A DNA stretch of 10,503 bases from Alphaproteobacteria bacterium (GTDB taxonomy: Bacteria > Pseudomonadota > Alphaproteobacteria > Rs-D84), in the NCBI GenBank assembly GCA_017964865.1, contig JAGCRE010000093.1, positions 1 through 10,503 on the forward strand, in the 5' to 3' direction. Shown one piece after another: positions 7,574 through 10,503 of this stretch (position 1 is the stretch's first letter; each line of letters begins with the position of its first letter). The translations under genes and the position numbers were made by a program. The notes under the pieces were generated by a model. The model searched no databases, was not told the DNA's origin, and saw only the letters and a program-made list of their open reading frames with translations.

Positions 7574-9133
7574 CTATTCCTCACTGCACCCAAATTCGTC
7601 ACAATCGGCCACCGGATATTCGCCAACCTCTATTGCAACCGGGCTACCTGCAGGTTCGTTCTTGGTATAGTATGTTTCTTTGACAACACGCACGCGACGG
7701 TTTGATGCGTTTGGTGTATTATCTGGGGTTGGAACCGCCAAATCTTCTTCACCGCTGGACACCGCGACGATTTGACTTGCCGGGATACCATATTCAATCA
7801 ACATCTTTTGAACCGCTTCGGCACGACGCCCCCCAAGGGCATAGTTATAACTTTTTGTTCCCATTGTATCGGTATGGCCCACCACAGAAACTTTGATATT
7901 CTTATTTTCCTGGGTTGCTGTTGCCAATTTTTCAATTAAATCGCGATATTCTGGTTTAATCACAGCCTTGTTGAAATCAAAGCGAACTTCAAAGACTTCT
8001 TCCATAACGTGCTGTTTTGGTTCCAATGGAATCTGTTGCACTTTTATCATTGTCTTTTCACCGGCCGCTGCCTGTAATTTATCAAGACGTGCGTTTATTG
8101 CCGCCAATTCTTCACGCATCGCCATCATCATATCGATAAATTCTTCACGTGTAACCAGTTCCTCACTAATCATTGGTATTTCTGGTTCTTCTTCGCAATC
8201 GCATTGGATTGGTTCTTCGGTCATTGGGCATGGTTCCGCCCCACAGCGATGTTCTGCACATGGACATTTACCCGACACAGCATTCACAACACCCAAACTG
8301 CGTGCATCGATTTCATTACCACTGTTCGACATATTCTTACTTATCGTCTTGTCGCCACCATAAATGTTTTGATTAAACACCATTGGTTGCACTGGAACTG
8401 GGTTTATCAGGTGTTCTGGAACATTAACATTGTTCACAATAATCACACCTTCACGTGCCGGTGTTCCCGCCCCACGCATAGATGCCATTGTCCGCGTTTC
8501 TGGATAGAAAGTTCCAGATTCTTGAATCACCGTCTTGGTTTCGGACACCGCGATTTCATCCTTTGGTGCTGGCTTTGGTGCTGGTTTAACCTTGCTTATA
8601 ACCTTACCGCCCTTGCAATCACGCAATGCCGCCAACGATTTATAGAAACGATCTCGACACTGGGTTGCGGTTGCGTTTTGACCACTTGCCGTTGCGGACA
8701 ACCAACAGTCATATTTTGCCTGAACTTCCGCGGCTAATTCTGGCTGAGTATCACTTGCATCGTTTTGTAATTGTTCCATCAAATCGCTGTATGCGGTATA
8801 TATTTCAAACGAAGTTTTTTCATCATCAACCGGCCAATTTTCCATTGTTTCTGGGAACGGTAATTCGCCCGAAAATGCCGCCACAGCCTTTTGTGCGAAC
8901 AATTCACCCATTTCTGGATAGCCACTTGTCCGGGCATTGTATATTGCATATGAACGATAGTTCATCGCCAGTTGATTAAGGAAAGAATCTTTATGTGGAG
9001 CCGAATATACATCCAAACGTTCAACATAATCGACCGTTGGCGTCACTACATTATTCGACATATCAGAATTCGAAGTGCCGCTACATGCCGCCAGTCCCAG
9101 CATTAATACACCAAAACATATTTGAACTTTCAT
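7574..9133 (-). CDS. OmpA-family lipoprotein (peptidoglycan-binding C-terminal domain)
   Basis: A 519-residue envelope lipoprotein. Residues 1-17 are a lipoprotein signal peptide with lipobox LAAC (Cys17 lipidated). Residues about 35-175 form an alpha-helical domain with C143, C159 and C173 in a DCW...QCRDRF...RDC pattern that recalls alphaproteobacterial OmpA lipoproteins. A Pro/Lys-rich linker (about 182-191) follows. Then comes an unusual cluster of six Cys (290, 292, 297, 302, 311, 313), an acidic stretch and a short probable coiled coil (about 323-357). Residues about 379-486 are an OmpA/Pal-like domain with GHTD (419-422), RRAEAV (436-441) and a final NRRV. D422 and R437 match the diaminopimelate-binding pair of OmpA. 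The role is to anchor the outer membrane to the cell wall. The frame extends upstream to 9202, but the start at 9133 is chosen because it alone gives a signal peptide and a GGGG-centred ribosome binding site (9141-9144). Confidence 0.92.
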   Translation of the reverse strand: MKVQICFGVLMLGLAACSGTSNSDMSNNVVTPTVDYVERLDVYSAPHKDSFLNQLAMNYRSYAIYNARTSGYPEMGELFAQKAVAAFSGELPFPETMENWPVDDEKTSFEIYTAYSDLMEQLQNDASDTQPELAAEVQAKYDCWLSATASGQNATATQCRDRFYKSLAALRDCKGGKVISKVKPAPKPAPKDEIAVSETKTVIQESGTFYPETRTMASMRGAGTPAREGVIIVNNVNVPEHLINPVPVQPMVFNQNIYGGDKTISKNMSNSGNEIDARSLGVVNAVSGKCPCAEHRCGAEPCPMTEEPIQCDCEEEPEIPMISEELVTREEFIDMMMAMREELAAINARLDKLQAAAGEKTMIKVQQIPLEPKQHVMEEVFEVRFDFNKAVIKPEYRDLIEKLATATQENKNIKVSVVGHTDTMGTKSYNYALGGRRAEAVQKMLIEYGIPASQIVAVSSGEEDLAVPTPDNTPNASNRRVRVVKETYYTKNEPAGSPVAIEVGEYPVADCDEFGCSEE

Positions 9134-9161
9134 ATTGTGTCCCCTTTTCCTTTCGCTTGAC

Positions 9162-9190
9162 ATTATACGATTTTTCGCAAACTTAGTCCA
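9162..9190 (-). promoter_or_regulatory. Promoter of the OmpA-family lipoprotein gene
   Basis: On the minus strand, TGGACT (plus 9185-9190) is followed after 17 bp by a consensus TATAAT (plus 9162-9167). The start would fall near 9155, giving a leader of about 22 bases that contains AAGGGG about 7 bases before the ATG. This supports the start at 9133 over the upstream in-frame ATG at 9202, which would lie outside the transcript. Confidence 0.65.
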
Positions 9191-9194
9191 GCAT

Positions 9195-9209
9195 AAAAAC
9201 ACCGTTTTT
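9195..9209 (-). terminator. Weak hairpin after the secreted-protein gene
   Basis: AAAAAC and GTTTTT pair perfectly around a 3-base loop, 19 bases past the stop of the upstream minus-strand gene. The stem is almost all A-T and short, so termination would be leaky and some transcription may reach the OmpA gene. Confidence 0.3.
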
Positions 9210-9228
9210 GGCCATCAACAACAAATTT

Positions 9229-10035
9229 TTATTTATTCAAAATTGATGTTGCGACCGAACCTAATGACGACAAACCACCGGTTACGTTTGTCCCACTTTT
9301 AGACAGATTCCCAACTGCCTCCATAATCGCGTTTGTGTTTGTTTTTTGCCCCACCCCACCAATTGAAGTGGTCAAGAATTCACCCCACATCGCACGCTTT
9401 TTATCTGATAATTCAGAATCAGAACAGTTATCCATTTTTGCGATTAACTTTGCCGCCATAGTTGCCTCTTGGGCGGTATAGTCATCATACCCAAAATCAA
9501 CCAAGTCAAAGATTTGGTAAATATCGGATGCTGTCTTTTTATTTTTACAGTCATTTGTTCCGTCTGAACAATATGAAACCAAACCAACCTTTGGAAAACG
9601 GAACCAAACCGTATCGGCATTACCCGTTCCAACAAAATTGTCATAGCAAATGTCCCCGGTCCCAGTTGCAGCATCAAATTTAACATCTGTTGCATATCCC
9701 GAACCACCATCACATGGCTTTCGTCCAAGGCGTTGTTGCAGCTGTTCTGCGGTCATTGCACCTGTTTTTGCCCACTCTTTGACAATGTTGTCAACGAAAG
9801 TAATTTCGGCACTTGATGGAACACATTCTTTTTCCATTTCTTTTTGTTTTGCAGTTAATTGCTGGACATTAGAAACCAATGTTAAAACACTTGGCACCAA
9901 ACTGGCTGTTGCGGTTCCCCCAGACGCCGCCTGGGTTGCGACTGGTGCCGCCTTTTTTATTGCAACCGCACCAACGGCCACATTTGTGGTCGCCAACAAA
10001 GACATTGCAACAAAGGCAATAAAGGCTTTTTTCAT
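9229..10035 (-). CDS. Secreted protein of unknown function with six cysteines
   Basis: I do not recognise this 268-residue protein. Residues 1 to about 23 are a clear Sec signal peptide (MKKAFIAF..., then a hydrophobic core, with probable cleavage after VGA). No lipobox is present, so it is probably periplasmic or released. The mature part begins with an Ala/Thr-rich stretch, then a helical segment (about 48-70). A central region follows with all six cysteines (71, 108, 130, 156, 163, 204), an even number that would allow three disulfides. It includes Gly/Asp-rich loops and an acidic, aromatic stretch (FDLVDFGYDDY, 176-186). The C-terminus is Ser/Gly/Asn-rich and lacks an outer-membrane terminal Phe. 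It is codirectional with the OmpA lipoprotein gene 95 bases downstream and divergent from lptC. The ATG at 10035 is preceded by an extended -10 box and a leader of only about 8 bases, without usefully spaced Shine-Dalgarno sequence. Confidence 0.85.
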   Translation of the reverse strand: MKKAFIAFVAMSLLATTNVAVGAVAIKKAAPVATQAASGGTATASLVPSVLTLVSNVQQLTAKQKEMEKECVPSSAEITFVDNIVKEWAKTGAMTAEQLQQRLGRKPCDGGSGYATDVKFDAATGTGDICYDNFVGTGNADTVWFRFPKVGLVSYCSDGTNDCKNKKTASDIYQIFDLVDFGYDDYTAQEATMAAKLIAKMDNCSDSELSDKKRAMWGEFLTTSIGGVGQKTNTNAIMEAVGNLSKSGTNVTGGLSSLGSVATSILNK

Positions 10036-10049
10036 CTCTCTTAGGGGAT

Positions 10050-10058
10050 ATTATACCA
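10050..10058 (-). promoter_or_regulatory. Extended -10 promoter of the secreted-protein gene
   Basis: The minus strand reads TGGTATAAT, an extended -10 box (TGn before TATAAT). The -35 position holds only a T-run. The predicted start near 10043 leaves about 8 bases (TAAGAGAG) before the ATG. Confidence 0.55.
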
Positions 10059-10086
10059 CAAAAGACATATTAAAAAAATATAAAAA

Positions 10087-10115
10087 TTGCATTTTATTAC
10101 CGAACACGTTAAACT
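10087..10115 (+). promoter_or_regulatory. Candidate promoter of lptC
   Basis: TTGCAT (10087-10092) and TAAACT (10110-10115) are spaced by 17 bp. The transcript would start at about 10122, directly at the ATG (10123), implying a leaderless message. The lack of a Shine-Dalgarno sequence before that ATG agrees. Confidence 0.4.
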
Positions 10116-10122
10116 AGACATT

Positions 10123-10503
10123 ATGGCAACAGACCATCGTATGTTTATTATATTTACAAAACACCGTCGCCTGCAACGTCTGTGGCAGTTTTTCTTTACA
10201 GGCTGGGGGCTGATTATGGTTGCCGCCCTGGTTGCGGGTGCACTTTTCACGCACCAGTTGTTATGGACCCCAATATCGGCGGTAAATATGCACGACATTG
10301 CTACGAACCAATTTAAGATGACCGGCGCATCATTTGCCGGGCTTGATCGCGATGGCAACCCCTTTAAATTACGTGCGGCATCGGCACGTCAGGAATATAA
10401 TAAACCAAATGTCGTTTTTTTGGACACTGTATCTGGAACAATCACTCGGCCGGTTGACGGCAAAACCGAAACAACGAACATATCCGCCCAGACTGGACAA
10501 TAC
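10123..10503 (+). CDS. lptC: LptC-family LPS transport protein, N-terminal part (3' end outside window)
   Basis: An open frame of 127 codons that runs off the window end. LptC is the bitopic inner-membrane component of the Lpt bridge: it takes lipopolysaccharide from the LptBFG transporter and passes it to LptA. Residues about 1-24 are basic and cytoplasmic. Residues about 25-46 form one transmembrane helix (FTGWGLIMVAALVAGALF). The periplasmic part shows the family pattern: FKMTGASFAGLDRDGNPFKL (65-84), then RAASARQ, a Leu-Asp-x-Val-x-Gly strand and SAQTGQY at the window end, typical of the LptC beta-jellyroll. The ATG at 10123 was chosen because it leaves basic residues before the helix; ATG at 10141 (M7) is also possible. 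Neither has a Shine-Dalgarno sequence. lptA and lptB often follow lptC, but that cannot be checked here. Confidence 0.85.
   Translation, partial: MATDHRMFIIFTKHRRLQRLWQFFFTGWGLIMVAALVAGALFTHQLLWTPISAVNMHDIATNQFKMTGASFAGLDRDGNPFKLRAASARQEYNKPNVVFLDTVSGTITRPVDGKTETTNISAQTGQY

Noticed and set aside
8204..8737. 177-codon plus-strand ORF opposite the OmpA lipoprotein gene
   Set aside because: It is rich in Trp, His, Cys and Arg with no domain-like pattern, and it lies wholly antisense to a well-supported gene.
9134..9202. Upstream in-frame ATG at 9202 as the start of the OmpA lipoprotein
   Set aside because: It would add 23 residues before the signal peptide, bury the lipobox signal, and lie upstream of the predicted transcript start near 9155. 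The start at 9133 has its own ribosome binding site.
9650..10117. 155-codon plus-strand ORF opposite the secreted-protein gene
   Set aside because: It is antisense to the signal-peptide-bearing gene, has no ribosome binding site, and its hydrophobic run is the complement of the Ala/Thr-rich segment.
10041..10358. 105-codon minus-strand ORF opposite lptC
   Set aside because: The plus strand encodes a recognisable LptC N-terminus with a membrane helix; the minus frame shows no family pattern.

Overview
The window looks like ordinary chromosome from a moderately AT-rich Gram-negative bacterium. It holds housekeeping genes (the 3' end of polA, eno and the 5' end of lptC) interleaved with cell-envelope and secreted proteins: a giant type V autotransporter, an OmpA-domain lipoprotein and an unknown secreted protein. 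An autotransporter, a lipobox lipoprotein and an LptC homologue together require an LPS-type outer membrane. The N-terminal half of the OmpA lipoprotein, with its DCW...CRxRF cysteine pattern, resembles alphaproteobacterial OmpA lipoproteins. My best guess is a host-associated alphaproteobacterium; this is inference from remembered family features, not a search.

Layout. (1) 1-417, plus strand: C-terminal end of DNA polymerase I, followed by a two-way terminator at 420-437. (2) 444-5690, minus: a 1748-residue autotransporter converging on polA. (3) 5691-5784: a short AT-rich divergent promoter region. (4) 5785-7047, plus: enolase, with a strong terminator at 7067-7095. (5) 7100-7288, plus: a 62-residue two-helix membrane protein of the T4 Imm-like superinfection immunity family, followed by a two-way terminator at about 7289-7319. 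(6) 7352-7483, minus: a 43-residue small ORF with a good ribosome binding site and a near-consensus promoter set inside an inverted repeat. (7) 7574-9133, minus: OmpA-family lipoprotein. (8) 9229-10035, minus: unknown secreted protein with six cysteines. (9) 10123 to the end, plus: start of LptC, divergent from the secreted protein.

The genes do not form one pathway. Three minus-strand products (autotransporter, OmpA lipoprotein, secreted protein) and LptC all concern the envelope. Each main gene appears to have its own promoter, and three (autotransporter, secreted protein, lptC) lack a convincing Shine-Dalgarno sequence. I found no mobile element, CRISPR array, tRNA or rRNA. The least explained items are the small ORF with its TTTGTCA repeats, the immunity-like gene that starts just after a terminator, and the cysteine-rich exported proteins. 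I see no clear evidence for a new multigene system.
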